From JAOAFX01 sp049700315 (GTDB lineage: Bacteria; Hydrothermota; Tepidihabitantia; SM23-42; JAOAFX01): a stretch of 50,887 nucleotides of DNA. This document shows positions 34,928-43,225 of this stretch, in pieces. Every line of letters starts with the position of its first letter. Positions within the stretch are counted from its first letter, which is position 1. A model generated the notes under the pieces. That model made no database searches. It was not told the DNA's origin and saw only the letters and a list, made by a program, of their open reading frames with translations. Location: contig JBNAVN010000012.1 in assembly GCA_049700315.1 (NCBI GenBank), positions 1 through 50,887 of the forward strand, read 5' to 3'. A program made the translations under genes and the position numbers.

Positions 34928-35932
34928 TTACATAAATACCATAATCTGGTTGCCACCCCGTTCTTTTGCTTTGTAAAGAGCAATATCAGCCTTTTTGATC
35001 AATTCGTAGGTTCCACCCGCGTCTTCAGGAAATGATGCAACACCGATTGATACACCGAGTTCTTTGATCTTTAGATTTGCCTTGAAGAAATCATATCTTT
35101 GTATTGCGTAAAGAATTCTATTTGCTGTTTTATAAGCAGACTCCTTTTTGGTCTCAGGTAGAAGAATAATGAATTCGTCGCCGCCATAACGGGCGATTAC
35201 ATCTACGCTACGCAGATTTCTTTCCAGGATTTGAGCCAGTTCCAGCAATACCTGATCACCAATTTGATGACCAAACTCGTCATTCACTTTTTTGAATTTA
35301 TCAATGTCCATAAACAATATGGACAGTGAGTGCTCATAGCGTGATGCCCTTTGTAACTCTTTACTCAACTGGTTCTCAAAATACCGACGATTAAAGATAC
35401 CGGTCAATGGATCAAGCCAGATACGATGTTTTACTCGTGAATAGAAACAATTGGGCTTTAATAGGTGTTCAACAAATACATAGGGATGGTTCTTCAGGAT
35501 TTCAAGCATATCATCAGAACTCACTCTTTCAATGCGATACTGACAAAGCACAAACAGTTTCAGATCAGGCTGGGTGTTAAAATCATCAAGCATTTCTTCA
35601 AACGAGAGAAAATCCTTGCCACTCTCAATAAAGATACGCATCCCTTGGTGGGTCTTCGTCAATTTATCATATTCATTTTTTAACCAGGGGAGAAAAAGTG
35701 AAGCCTGCATTGTCTCTTCAATAATGGTAATATTGTTTTTGAATTCATTTCTTAATTCTTTTATACAAGGTTCTTTTCCTATGTAGACACAACGTTCCTT
35801 ATGTTCAATACCTTCTTTGATAAGAGGTTTTATGTTTTCAAAAAGTTGTCCTTCATCTCGATAAAGATAAAGGGCATGTACGGGAAGTTCAAGTTCAATT
35901 CCCTCGTATCCAAGTTTTATGTAACGATTCAT
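34928..35932 (-). CDS. MEDS-domain diguanylate cyclase (GGDEF)
   Basis: 334 residues, predicted cytoplasmic. Residues about 15-165 resemble the MEDS sensor (HALYLYRDEGQLFENIKPLIKEGIEHKERCVYI), first described in methanogen and methylotroph regulators such as DcmR. A GGDEF domain follows: DPLTGIFNRRYF, FMDIDKFKKVNDEFGHQIGD, and the RYGGDEF active loop. RSVD just before it is a proper product-inhibition site, unlike the other GGDEF protein here. GAGGAGGG precedes the ATG. The input signal is not known. Confidence 0.88.
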   Translation of the reverse strand: MNRYIKLGYEGIELELPVHALYLYRDEGQLFENIKPLIKEGIEHKERCVYIGKEPCIKELRNEFKNNITIIEETMQASLFLPWLKNEYDKLTKTHQGMRIFIESGKDFLSFEEMLDDFNTQPDLKLFVLCQYRIERVSSDDMLEILKNHPYVFVEHLLKPNCFYSRVKHRIWLDPLTGIFNRRYFENQLSKELQRASRYEHSLSILFMDIDKFKKVNDEFGHQIGDQVLLELAQILERNLRSVDVIARYGGDEFIILLPETKKESAYKTANRILYAIQRYDFFKANLKIKELGVSIGVASFPEDAGGTYELIKKADIALYKAKERGGNQIMVFM

Positions 35933-35963
35933 TGTTCAACCCTCCTCACCGGAATAGAAATAA

Positions 35964-37055
35964 TTACCTCCGGTTCGGTTTTCTTTTTAACATAACTTTC
36001 TCAAGAATATCAAGAGCCTTACCAAGTTTTTTTATATCGTAGTTTCCCATATGGCCAACCCGTAATATCTTGCCTTTCATTTCACCCTGTCCATTGGCAA
36101 AAAGAATTCCGTATTTTTCTTTGCATTCTCTTATGATATCGGTACTGTCAAGACCAGGGGGCATTTTGATGACAGTCAGTCCATTTGAGGGATTTTCCGA
36201 GAATAATTCATACCCCATTTTAGTAAATCTATCACGTACATATTCAGCCATTTTTTTGTGATGGGTAAAGTTCTCTTTAATTCCATTCTTCGCAATTTTC
36301 ACAAGTCCTTTTTTCAAACCGTATAGAATTGTAATTGCCGGTGTCCAGGGCGTCTGTCCTTTTTCTAAGAACTTTTCATAAAGGGAAAGATCAAAATAGT
36401 ATTTGGGTGTGTCAGAAGTCTTGATTTTTTCATGGGCACGTTTTGAGATGCTTATGAAAGCAATGCCTGGTGGTGCCATTAATGCCTTCTGTGAAGCACC
36501 ACTCAGTACATCAACTTTCCATTTGTCCTGATAAAAAGGATCGGCACCAATGCCCGCAACACCATCAACAACCAGGTAACCATTGTATTTTTGTACTACA
36601 GTGCTGATTGCCTTAATGTCATTGACCACGCCGGTTGATGTTTCAGTTAAGGTAGTGAAAACAACCGGTGGTTTTCTTAATTTTTTCAAACACTGTTCAA
36701 TCATATTCGGGTAGATGGGTTTGCCAAAATTCTGTCTTACTATGATTGGATTATAGCCATAACTCTTATTTAATTCAACCCATCTCTCTCCGAATTTACC
36801 ACAGACTGCAACAACGGGTATATCTGATTTTGACATGATATTCACATATGCAGCTTCCATTGCTCCTGTGCCTGAAGATGTAAGTAGATAAATCCGGTGC
36901 TGACAATCAATCAATTTCTTCAACAATTCACTGATTTCATTTAGAAGGATCCGGAATTTATCTTCACGGTGATAAATACATTTATGGGCTGTTGCTTTAA
37001 GAACATCTTCAGGAATATCAATGGGTCCGGGTGTGAACAGTCTATATTCTCTCAA
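35964..37055 (-). CDS. Class V aminotransferase (alanine-glyoxylate/serine-pyruvate type)
   Basis: 363 residues from TTG 37055. This start is chosen because AGGAGG lies 4 bases upstream and the family begins LREYRLFTPGPI; the longer open frame reads through the archaemetzincin gene. TSSGTGAMEAAYVN is the phosphate-binding loop for PLP, VVDGVAGIGADP holds the Asp that pairs with the PLP ring, and SGASQKALMAPPG contains the Schiff-base Lys. Related enzymes use alanine, serine or phosphoserine with glyoxylate or pyruvate; a SerC or SerA partner is not nearby, so the substrate is open. Confidence 0.88.
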   Translation of the reverse strand: MREYRLFTPGPIDIPEDVLKATAHKCIYHREDKFRILLNEISELLKKLIDCQHRIYLLTSSGTGAMEAAYVNIMSKSDIPVVAVCGKFGERWVELNKSYGYNPIIVRQNFGKPIYPNMIEQCLKKLRKPPVVFTTLTETSTGVVNDIKAISTVVQKYNGYLVVDGVAGIGADPFYQDKWKVDVLSGASQKALMAPPGIAFISISKRAHEKIKTSDTPKYYFDLSLYEKFLEKGQTPWTPAITILYGLKKGLVKIAKNGIKENFTHHKKMAEYVRDRFTKMGYELFSENPSNGLTVIKMPPGLDSTDIIRECKEKYGILFANGQGEMKGKILRVGHMGNYDIKKLGKALDILEKVMLKRKPNRR

Positions 37056-37533
37056 GTTGCCTCCTGCATTTATCACAAAGAGTTGTGTTTTTCTTATCTG
37101 TATCCTCAATGCTATTTGAAAAATGCATAACACAGGTTGGAATTGAACAGTGTGTTAGCCCCATTAAGTGCCCAACTTCATGGATAACTTCCTTTGCCAG
37201 CCGTTCATTTATTAAACCGCCACCCACAAGTCTGTAAAGAGAAACAATGGCTGCACATGTTTGTAGCTCAGCTAAGCCAAATATGAAGTTGAATCTTGGT
37301 GTATAAAGGTCAGTATCAACAATAAACAAGTGTTTATCACATCTTTCATCAAAATAGTCCTTGAGTTGTTCAATCATTTCTGATGCGTTATATTGGTTTC
37401 GTAAAGGATTGAATGAATCTTTAGGAACTTGAAACTTTGATGCCTTGATCGTTGCGAGATTGTATGTTTTTTTCAGTATCTTACTTATCAGATTGAAGAA
37501 TTCCAACCCTTTCTGTTGATACAGACAGATCAT
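37042..37533 (-). CDS. amzA: Archaemetzincin-type zinc metalloprotease
   Basis: 163 residues. HEVGHLMGLTHC followed by CSIPTCVM and, 16 residues after the Met, CDKC matches the archaemetzincin signature (HExxHxxGx3Cx4CxM, then CxxC), with the four cysteines likely binding a second zinc. The family is widespread in archaea, present in vertebrates and uncommon in bacteria. No signal peptide, so probably cytoplasmic. It overlaps the slipin stop as ATGA and the aminotransferase start by 14 bases. Substrate unknown. Confidence 0.88.
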   Translation of the reverse strand: MICLYQQKGLEFFNLISKILKKTYNLATIKASKFQVPKDSFNPLRNQYNASEMIEQLKDYFDERCDKHLFIVDTDLYTPRFNFIFGLAELQTCAAIVSLYRLVGGGLINERLAKEVIHEVGHLMGLTHCSIPTCVMHFSNSIEDTDKKNTTLCDKCRRQLERI

Positions 37534-38282
37534 TCTTTTTCACTAAATCTCTTTATAAATGGTGCAAAAAGGTCTATCGGGACCGGAAAGATCGTGGTAG
37601 AATTCTTTTCTGTGGCTACTTCAGTCAATGTCTGCAAAAATCTTAATTGGATGCCAGTGGGGGTTTGTCCAATGATTTGGGCAGCTTTGTTCAATTTTTC
37701 TGCTGCCTGTAATTCACCTTCAGCATGAATTATTTTTGCGCGACGTTCCCTTTCTGCTTCAGCCTGACGGGCTATTGCCCTTTGCATTTCCTGAGGGATA
37801 TCAACATGTTTTATTTCAACCATTGAAACCTTAACACCCCAGGGGTCAGTGTGTTCGTCTATGATCTTTTGCAATCTTAAATTGATTTTTTCACGCTGGG
37901 TTAACAAATCATCAAGTTCATATTCACCGAGTACACTTCTTAATGTGGTCTGGGCAATCTGGCTTGTCGCATATAGATAATCTTCTACTTCAATCACTGC
38001 CTTTGCTGAGTCAAAGACTCTGAAATAGGCAACAGCATTTACCTTGACAGAAATATTATCCTTGGTTATTACATCCTGTGGAGCCACATCCATTGTAACG
38101 ACCCTAAGGGATACTTTGGTCATTTTATCAATGCCGGGCCAGAGAATGAAGATACCCGGTCCTTTTACACCAACAAACCTGCCCAATCTGAAAATCACAG
38201 CACGTTCATATTCTCTTAAAACTTTTATTGCACTGAGAACGATCAAAATCAGGACAATAATAATTATTGTTGTTAGACCCAT
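37530..38282 (-). CDS. Slipin (SPFH/stomatin-family membrane protein)
   Basis: 250 residues. One N-terminal membrane helix, then an SPFH domain (REYERAVIFRLGRFVGVKGPGIF, VDVAPQDVITKDNISVKVNAVAYFRV in parts) and a coiled-coil tail (AIARQAEAERERRAKIIHAEGELQAAEKL). Stomatin-like proteins form oligomeric platforms in membranes and often regulate proteases; here the next gene is indeed a metalloprotease. It leads the longest operon of the window, with AAGGAGG 5 bases before its ATG. No NfeD-type partner is seen. Confidence 0.92.
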   Translation of the reverse strand: MGLTTIIIIVLILIVLSAIKVLREYERAVIFRLGRFVGVKGPGIFILWPGIDKMTKVSLRVVTMDVAPQDVITKDNISVKVNAVAYFRVFDSAKAVIEVEDYLYATSQIAQTTLRSVLGEYELDDLLTQREKINLRLQKIIDEHTDPWGVKVSMVEIKHVDIPQEMQRAIARQAEAERERRAKIIHAEGELQAAEKLNKAAQIIGQTPTGIQLRFLQTLTEVATEKNSTTIFPVPIDLFAPFIKRFSEKE

Positions 38283-38301
38283 TGATCCTCCTTAATAGTA
38301 T

Positions 38302-38329
38302 ATTATAGCCTTTTTTCTCAATAAGTCAA
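38302..38329 (-). promoter_or_regulatory. Promoter of the slipin-to-nadD operon
   Basis: Minus-strand TTGACT (38324-38329), 16-bp spacer, TATAAT (38302-38307). The expected start leaves a leader of about 13 bases carrying AAGGAGG. Confidence 0.8.
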
Positions 38330-38348
38330 GTCTGCTGGTTGTTGGGCT

Positions 38349-39455
38349 TCAAAATCGGACAATTTTTGTTCCTGGATAGTAATGTTTCAAGATTCCTTTA
38401 TATTTTTCACCAGCTCTTGCCATACCCATAGCACCAAACTGACACATCCCTACACCATGACCAAACCCTTTACCTTTGATCACAACGTTATCGTTCTTGA
38501 ATTCAATGGTAAAATTACTTGATTTAAGCAGACCACCTGGATCTTCTTCTGAACCAAATACCCTTCTGATGTTATACGCAGGAACAATATATTCATTACT
38601 ATCGGTGATTATCTTTGTTTCTACAATTCTCTTACTTCGCGAATTCCTTTTGAATCTAAAACCTTTAATCAAATCATTATCCGGAATAATAAGTCCGATC
38701 TTGAATAGATTTTTTCTCAAATTCAGGAAGAAATTCTGTTTGTTCATTATTTTCTGCCAGTCATAGTGTGGACTTTCATTACAAAAGCCGCACTCCACAC
38801 TGATTAGATAGAAAACTGGATTACCTGCCCAGGCATCATTGAAATCCGCTGTATTGCCACCACAGGTTGAATGGTATTTTGCATCTATTGGTTTTTTCTT
38901 ATAGGTCAGAACAAGCCCGCGTGTTTTCGCTATTGCTTCATTAATCAGACTGTCCTCAACTTTGATCCCACCATAAACTTGATCTCTTTCGGTAGCATAA
39001 AGATCAAAACCCAATTTTTCAAATTGATTCAAATGGGCATACGCATAGGTCCGGGCAGCAATCGCCTGCGCCTTCGCTGCTTCAATTAGACTTCTGTTAA
39101 TTCTTCCTATTTCACAGGGCACGACGTCTTTCAGATAGTCTTCAATGTTCAGGATATTGATGACCCATATTTTATTGTTTATTCTTTTTATCTCTAAATA
39201 GCCATGATATGGCTTGTTATTGGCAATCACTCTACCATTGTGTGGCTTAAGAAAAACCGGTAGACTATCGCATGTTTTGATTGTGTAATTTTCCAAATAT
39301 TGGTGTTCTTTTATACCGGTAACAATGACCGAGTCCAAATCTGTCTGGATTGCCACGCGAATTACCTGTTGGTCTTTTTTTGGTTGAATATAAGCAATAC
39401 AGTTGACACATAATCCGCATATAACAACGACCAGAATATTTACCCATTTACCCAT
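38349..39455 (-). CDS. SpoIID/LytB-domain exported protein
   Basis: 368 residues with an N-terminal signal segment. NILNIEDYLKDVVPCEI, SLIEAAKAQAIAARTYAY and GKGFGHGVGMCQFGAMGMA are SpoIID motifs. In sporulating Firmicutes SpoIID is a peptidoglycan lytic transglycosylase; in non-spore-formers the same domain trims septal or stem-peptide-free wall. A cell-wall role in division is likely; sporulation is not implied. It lies 16 bases after the Mut7-C gene and is the last gene of the holB operon. Confidence 0.88.
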   Translation of the reverse strand: MGKWVNILVVVICGLCVNCIAYIQPKKDQQVIRVAIQTDLDSVIVTGIKEHQYLENYTIKTCDSLPVFLKPHNGRVIANNKPYHGYLEIKRINNKIWVINILNIEDYLKDVVPCEIGRINRSLIEAAKAQAIAARTYAYAHLNQFEKLGFDLYATERDQVYGGIKVEDSLINEAIAKTRGLVLTYKKKPIDAKYHSTCGGNTADFNDAWAGNPVFYLISVECGFCNESPHYDWQKIMNKQNFFLNLRKNLFKIGLIIPDNDLIKGFRFKRNSRSKRIVETKIITDSNEYIVPAYNIRRVFGSEEDPGGLLKSSNFTIEFKNDNVVIKGKGFGHGVGMCQFGAMGMARAGEKYKGILKHYYPGTKIVRF

Positions 39456-39471
39456 TTAACCGATCAATTAT

Positions 39472-39909
39472 TTAACCAATTATTTGCTTCAATTCATTTA
39501 TCATTCGCTGGTAATGGCTACCCTTCCAGAATACACGATGACACTTTGGGCACCGGGCAAATTCATTGAAGTTTTTGTAAGTATAGAAGGGGATTTTGTC
39601 TTCTATTTCTTGTTTTTCTACAGGCAGGAGTAACTCATTGCAGCATAAACATCGTGAAAATAAATTCACTTTCTCAGCTAATTCAAACCGCAAAATTACA
39701 GTTTTAACCTGACCTATGGGATCGTTAGTATCAATAAAAAACACTCCTTGTTTATCTCTCAGTTTAGTATTCTTTGTAAGAAATATTCTGCCTTCTTTCC
39801 TTGCCAAAAGTAGTGCCTTTATTCCTTCGTTTGAATAAAGTGTGTCAATCCCGCAGATCCTTAAGTATTTGCATAATCTGCCAAGCATTCCGTTGCAGAT
39901 GAACTTCAT
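39472..39909 (-). CDS. Mut7-C RNase-fold and zinc-ribbon protein
   Basis: 145 residues. MKFICNGMLGRLCKYLRICGIDTLY begins the Mut7-C domain, a PIN-like nuclease fold; KNTKLRD contains its conserved acidic position. CLCC and CPKC in the second half form the attached zinc ribbon, ending with RVFWKGSHYQRM, typical of the family. A role as an RNase in RNA processing or decay is assumed for the family but is little tested. It follows holB by 10 bases. Confidence 0.88.
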   Translation of the reverse strand: MKFICNGMLGRLCKYLRICGIDTLYSNEGIKALLLARKEGRIFLTKNTKLRDKQGVFFIDTNDPIGQVKTVILRFELAEKVNLFSRCLCCNELLLPVEKQEIEDKIPFYTYKNFNEFARCPKCHRVFWKGSHYQRMINELKQIIG

Positions 39910-39919
39910 TTAATTTCAA

Positions 39920-40870
39920 TCAGGGCAGTCTGGATAGAACATTGAATAACAATAGCAGGTGATTTGGATTGTGCTCAAGTGAATTTATGCAGTTGTTGAG
40001 CATAAAGATTGCATTGATAATTTTTTCTTGACTGACCTTACGCGACTTTTTCACAATATCTATTTCGTATTCTTCGGCAGTCTGATTATTGAAATTTCTA
40101 TAAAGAACACCTCGGTATAATAGGAGAAGGCTATAAAGCAAATCGGTCATTTTTTCCTTTTCTAATTCCCTGGACAGTTTTGCCACACTTGCCAGGGAAA
40201 GTGGTGCTTTCCTGAAAATATCCCGTGCCGTTTGAAAAAGGCGGTTTTCTCTCAGGTAGCTGATTTCTCCAGGACTGCCAAGGCAGAAATCATCTGTTTC
40301 TCCATAAATGACATTTTGTATCTGGAGGTTATTCAGGTAAGTAAATCTTATTGTCTGGCAGCGCGAACGTATCGTTGGTAGTAGAAAATCAGGTCTTGAT
40401 GATGTAAGGATAAAAATGGTATCCAGAGGTGGTTCTTCAAGGGTCTTGAGAAAGCTATTTGCTGATTCTTCGTTCATCCGATCTGCCTCAAGAATGATTA
40501 CAACCCGATTTGTTCCTTTTTGTGGCATCAATAATAGCCACTCAATCAGATTTCTAATCTGTTTGATAATAATGGTGGCGTGGTCTTCGATCTGCACATT
40601 AGGGTTGTCGGGTAGATAATTTTTCATGTGTTCAAATATTTTTTCATCTTTATCTTTTTCCTTGATTGATGAAGGTATTGGCGCGATGAGCATAAAATTT
40701 TGTGAATCCGGTGGTGTGCCAAGTGTCTTTGCCAGTGCAAATGCAGTCATTCTCTTGCCCACACCCTTTGGACCAGCAAGGAGCAGATTGTATACTCTAT
40801 TTTTTTTCAGGGCATTGCGCAGAAAATTCTTTGCGTTCTCCTGCCCGACGATCTCATCCAGATAATCCAC
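39920..40870 (-). CDS. holB: DNA polymerase III delta' subunit
   Basis: 316 residues. Part of the clamp loader. GPKGVGKR is a degenerate Walker A, LEADRMNEESANSFLKTLEEPP is the delta'/gamma-type core, and SSRPDFLLPTIRSRCQTIRF contains the SRC motif. The Cys4 zinc module of many homologues is not evident. The start codon is GTG at 40870, exactly 5 bases after the -10 box of a strong promoter, so this seems to be a leaderless message beginning with GUG. Confidence 0.9.
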   Translation of the reverse strand: MDYLDEIVGQENAKNFLRNALKKNRVYNLLLAGPKGVGKRMTAFALAKTLGTPPDSQNFMLIAPIPSSIKEKDKDEKIFEHMKNYLPDNPNVQIEDHATIIIKQIRNLIEWLLLMPQKGTNRVVIILEADRMNEESANSFLKTLEEPPLDTIFILTSSRPDFLLPTIRSRCQTIRFTYLNNLQIQNVIYGETDDFCLGSPGEISYLRENRLFQTARDIFRKAPLSLASVAKLSRELEKEKMTDLLYSLLLLYRGVLYRNFNNQTAEEYEIDIVKKSRKVSQEKIINAIFMLNNCINSLEHNPNHLLLLFNVLSRLP

Positions 40871-40875
40871 AGATA

Positions 40876-40903
40876 ATTATAATAATTTTTTCGTTTAAAT
40901 CAA
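40876..40903 (-). promoter_or_regulatory. Leaderless promoter of holB
   Basis: Minus-strand TTGATT (40898-40903), 16-bp spacer, TATAAT (40876-40881), TATCT, then GTG. The -35 box lies directly beside the rdgB stop codon. Confidence 0.8.
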
Positions 40904-41476
40904 GTTTTTGGTTTTCAAGAAGTTTTTGAATTTCCTTAGCGCTTTTGCCCGATGGCTGATACGATTTTTTATTTCAGGACCGAGTTCTGCAAAAGTCTTC
41001 CTATATCCCCGGGGGACAAATATCGGGTCATAGCCAAAACCACTCGTTCCCCTTGGTGAGTATGTTATTCTGCCTTTCACAATTCCTTCAAAAACAGCAT
41101 ATTTCTTTGGCGCATAATAATATACAAAAACTGCACGAAACTCTGCATTGCGGTTTCTTGAATTGGCAAGTTCTTTGAGGACCCGGGATATCCTTTCCTC
41201 ATCATTAACACCATACCTTGAAGAAATAACACCGGGTGCGCCGTTGAGTTTTTCAATAAAGAGTCCAGAATCATCAGCCAGACAGGGACTGTTTGTTATA
41301 CGATATATAAATTCCGCTTTTAATAGACTATTTTCAAGAAGTGTTTCACCGGATTCATTTATTGAAATATCTATGAAATTTGTATACGGAATCAGAGAAA
41401 TATTCTGGTCTCCAAGAATCGCTCTTATCTCCGTTGCTTTATGGAGATTTTTTGTTGCCAGAATTATTGTGATCAT
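40895..41476 (-). CDS. rdgB: Non-canonical purine NTP pyrophosphatase (RdgB/HAM1)
   Basis: 193 residues from ATG 41476, where the family's MITIILATKNLHKATEI begins. It removes dITP and XTP from the nucleotide pool. ATKN, DDSGLFIEKLNGAPGVISSRYG and SGFGYDPIF are the family motifs. An in-frame ATG further upstream (41518) would translate through a terminator hairpin and is not favoured. No Shine-Dalgarno and no promoter with the window's usual pattern precedes it, so expression may depend on readthrough from the SPOR gene. Confidence 0.92.
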   Translation of the reverse strand: MITIILATKNLHKATEIRAILGDQNISLIPYTNFIDISINESGETLLENSLLKAEFIYRITNSPCLADDSGLFIEKLNGAPGVISSRYGVNDEERISRVLKELANSRNRNAEFRAVFVYYYAPKKYAVFEGIVKGRITYSPRGTSGFGYDPIFVPRGYRKTFAELGPEIKNRISHRAKALRKFKNFLKTKNLI

Positions 41477-41486
41477 ATTTGAAAAA

Positions 41487-41514
41487 AGGGGCTGGTATTC
41501 CAGCCCCTTTTCGT
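41487..41514 (-). terminator. Strong intrinsic terminator between SPOR gene and rdgB
   Basis: AAAAGGGGCTGG and CCAGCCCCTTTT pair perfectly over 12 bp with a 4-base loop, about 20 bases after the SPOR gene's stop; a run of six T continues on the minus strand. It works structurally in both directions. The rdgB ATG follows within about a dozen bases. Confidence 0.88.
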
Positions 41515-41531
41515 CCATTGGCCTGATTGCC

Positions 41532-42185
41532 TTACGGTGTTATCATCGTTTCTACGACAAATGCACCCCGGAACCCCTTATTGATTGCGAGATTTTTGAG
41601 TGCTTCTGCTTCTTCTTTGGTCAGGCAATCACCTACTCTGACTTTGTAATATGGAGGAGTGTGTTCAATATAGACCTTGCCTCCAAATATGTTACGGGCA
41701 TCATCAACCACTTTGTTTGCACCATTTTGTGTAGATGAAGCAAATATCTGGACACGGAAACCATAGACTGAGGCGGGTGCAGTTGAGGTCGTAGGTGCAG
41801 GCACTGGTGCAGGTGGTAGGGCACTTACTTCTTCTATTGGCAATGGACTTGGTGTTGAAGGAAGTGGTGGTGCTATGGTAATTTCTTCAGCAGGTGGTAG
41901 TGCTGGTGCTGGAGTAACTGCTTCTTCGGCAACCTTGGACACTTCTTCCATAGGAAGGGGTGCAGCTACTTCTTCAGCAGCAGGCGGTAATGCCGAAACC
42001 TCAGGTGCTGGAGCAGGTGTTTCCGTTAACGGTGCAGGGGTCGGATACACTGGTTCTTCAGAAACATTCTTTCCTTCTTCACCAAATACAACGACCTCTT
42101 CCAGTCCTTCAGTTTTCACCGTGGTTTTCTTGGGTGCACAAAAAAGAAATAACACTACAACACCCAGTATCATCAACTTCTTCAT
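41532..42185 (-). CDS. SPOR-domain lipoprotein with Pro/Ala-rich linker
   Basis: 217 residues. The signal peptide ends in FLFCAPKK, a likely lipoprotein cysteine. Residues about 45-140 are low-complexity Pro/Ala/Glu (EEVSALPPA repeated at least twice). The last 75 residues (YGFRVQIFASSTQNGANKVVDDARNIFGGKVYIEHTPPYYKVRVGD) are a SPOR domain, which binds denuded septal peptidoglycan. The linker would let an outer-membrane anchor reach the cell wall. AAGGAGG stands 6 bases before the ATG, inside the overlapping manC end. Confidence 0.88.
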   Translation of the reverse strand: MKKLMILGVVVLFLFCAPKKTTVKTEGLEEVVVFGEEGKNVSEEPVYPTPAPLTETPAPAPEVSALPPAAEEVAAPLPMEEVSKVAEEAVTPAPALPPAEEITIAPPLPSTPSPLPIEEVSALPPAPVPAPTTSTAPASVYGFRVQIFASSTQNGANKVVDDARNIFGGKVYIEHTPPYYKVRVGDCLTKEEAEALKNLAINKGFRGAFVVETMITP

Positions 42186-43225
42186 ATTGGCCTCCTTTTT
42201 TTCTTTTCTGCAAAATGACCAGAAAAAAGTTTTTTTAAGTTAGGTGCCTGTTCTTTTTTGCAAACAAGCACACCATTTGGGCTTACCACGATCACAAGCC
42301 CCTTGATTCCAAATACCCTGACCGGGATACTATTAGTATATACAATTGAGTCCATAGTTTCAAGACCCACGATATCACCCAAGAAGATGTTATCTTTGAT
42401 ATCCTTCTTGAAATACCTTTCCACAGCAAGCCAGGTACCAACATCATCCCAGCCAAAGTCTGATTTTATAACACAAATCCTCTTGCTCTTCTCCATAATA
42501 CCATAGTCAATGGAGATAGCGGGAATTTCTTCAAAGAACTTTCTATTTCTGTATTTAAGATACTTTGCCACGCCATCATATACCGCGGGAATGTGTTTTT
42601 TTATTTCAGCAAGAATATGACTGATTTTGTAAGTGAATATCCCACTATTCCAGAGATATTTTCTTGTTCTTAAATACTGTCTCGCCTTTGCAACAGAAGG
42701 TTTTTCCTTAAAACCTTCACCAAAAAATCCAGTAATTCCGATTTTTTCTTTAATCATCCTTCCAGTCTTTATATAACCGTAGCCGGTTTCAGGTCTGTCA
42801 GGGATAACACCGTAAGTGACCAAAAAGTCCTTTTCCGCCATAATCCCACCATATTGCAGGTATTTTGCGAACCTTTTCTTGCTCTTGATAATATGGTCAG
42901 CAGGCATAATATGAATTATTCCATCACCATATTTTTCCTTCAGTATCATTGCACAAAGACAGATCGCTGGTGCGGTGTTTTTCCGCGCTGGTTCAATTAT
43001 TAGATTTTCGTCACCAACGAACTTTCTTGTGAGATTTTTCAATTCTTCAGGAATTACCAAAAATCTTTCACTCCTTTTGAAATAATCCCTTATCCGTTCA
43101 ATGGTCTGGTTTATCAATGGCTTGTTGTTAAATAATGAAACAAACTGCTTGGGAAAATTAGGTTGACTCAAAGGCCAGAATCTTTCACCCTGACCACCGG
43201 CAAGAATTACCGCAAATCTCTTAAT
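42182..43225 (-). CDS. manC: Mannose-1-phosphate guanylyltransferase, ATT start
   Basis: 347 residues. It makes GDP-mannose from mannose-1-phosphate and GTP. The usual start codons in frame begin only at TTG 43171, which would cut off the nucleotide-binding loop. Upstream in the same frame the sequence reads KRFAVILAGGQGERFWPLS, the conserved GGxGxR loop, back to an ATT codon at 43223-43225; a stop lies just beyond. AAGGAG stands 6 bases before this ATT, and ATT overlaps the TAA of the previous gene (ATTAA). FPKQF, IEPARKNTAPAI and DRPETGYGYIK confirm the family. No C-terminal isomerase domain, so single-function. Confidence 0.9.
   Translation of the reverse strand: MKRFAVILAGGQGERFWPLSQPNFPKQFVSLFNNKPLINQTIERIRDYFKRSERFLVIPEELKNLTRKFVGDENLIIEPARKNTAPAICLCAMILKEKYGDGIIHIMPADHIIKSKKRFAKYLQYGGIMAEKDFLVTYGVIPDRPETGYGYIKTGRMIKEKIGITGFFGEGFKEKPSVAKARQYLRTRKYLWNSGIFTYKISHILAEIKKHIPAVYDGVAKYLKYRNRKFFEEIPAISIDYGIMEKSKRICVIKSDFGWDDVGTWLAVERYFKKDIKDNIFLGDIVGLETMDSIVYTNSIPVRVFGIKGLVIVVSPNGVLVCKKEQAPNLKKLFSGHFAEKKKRRPI

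Noticed and set aside
31447..38282. Splitting the slipin-to-nadD cluster into several operons
   Set aside because: Gaps are at most about 30 bases, many genes overlap by ATGA or GTGA, and no second promoter of the usual pattern was found inside.
41875..42243. Plus-strand Gly/Ser/Thr-rich frame
   Set aside because: It is the antisense shadow of the Pro/Ala-rich linker of the SPOR lipoprotein, whose biased codons leave the opposite frame open.
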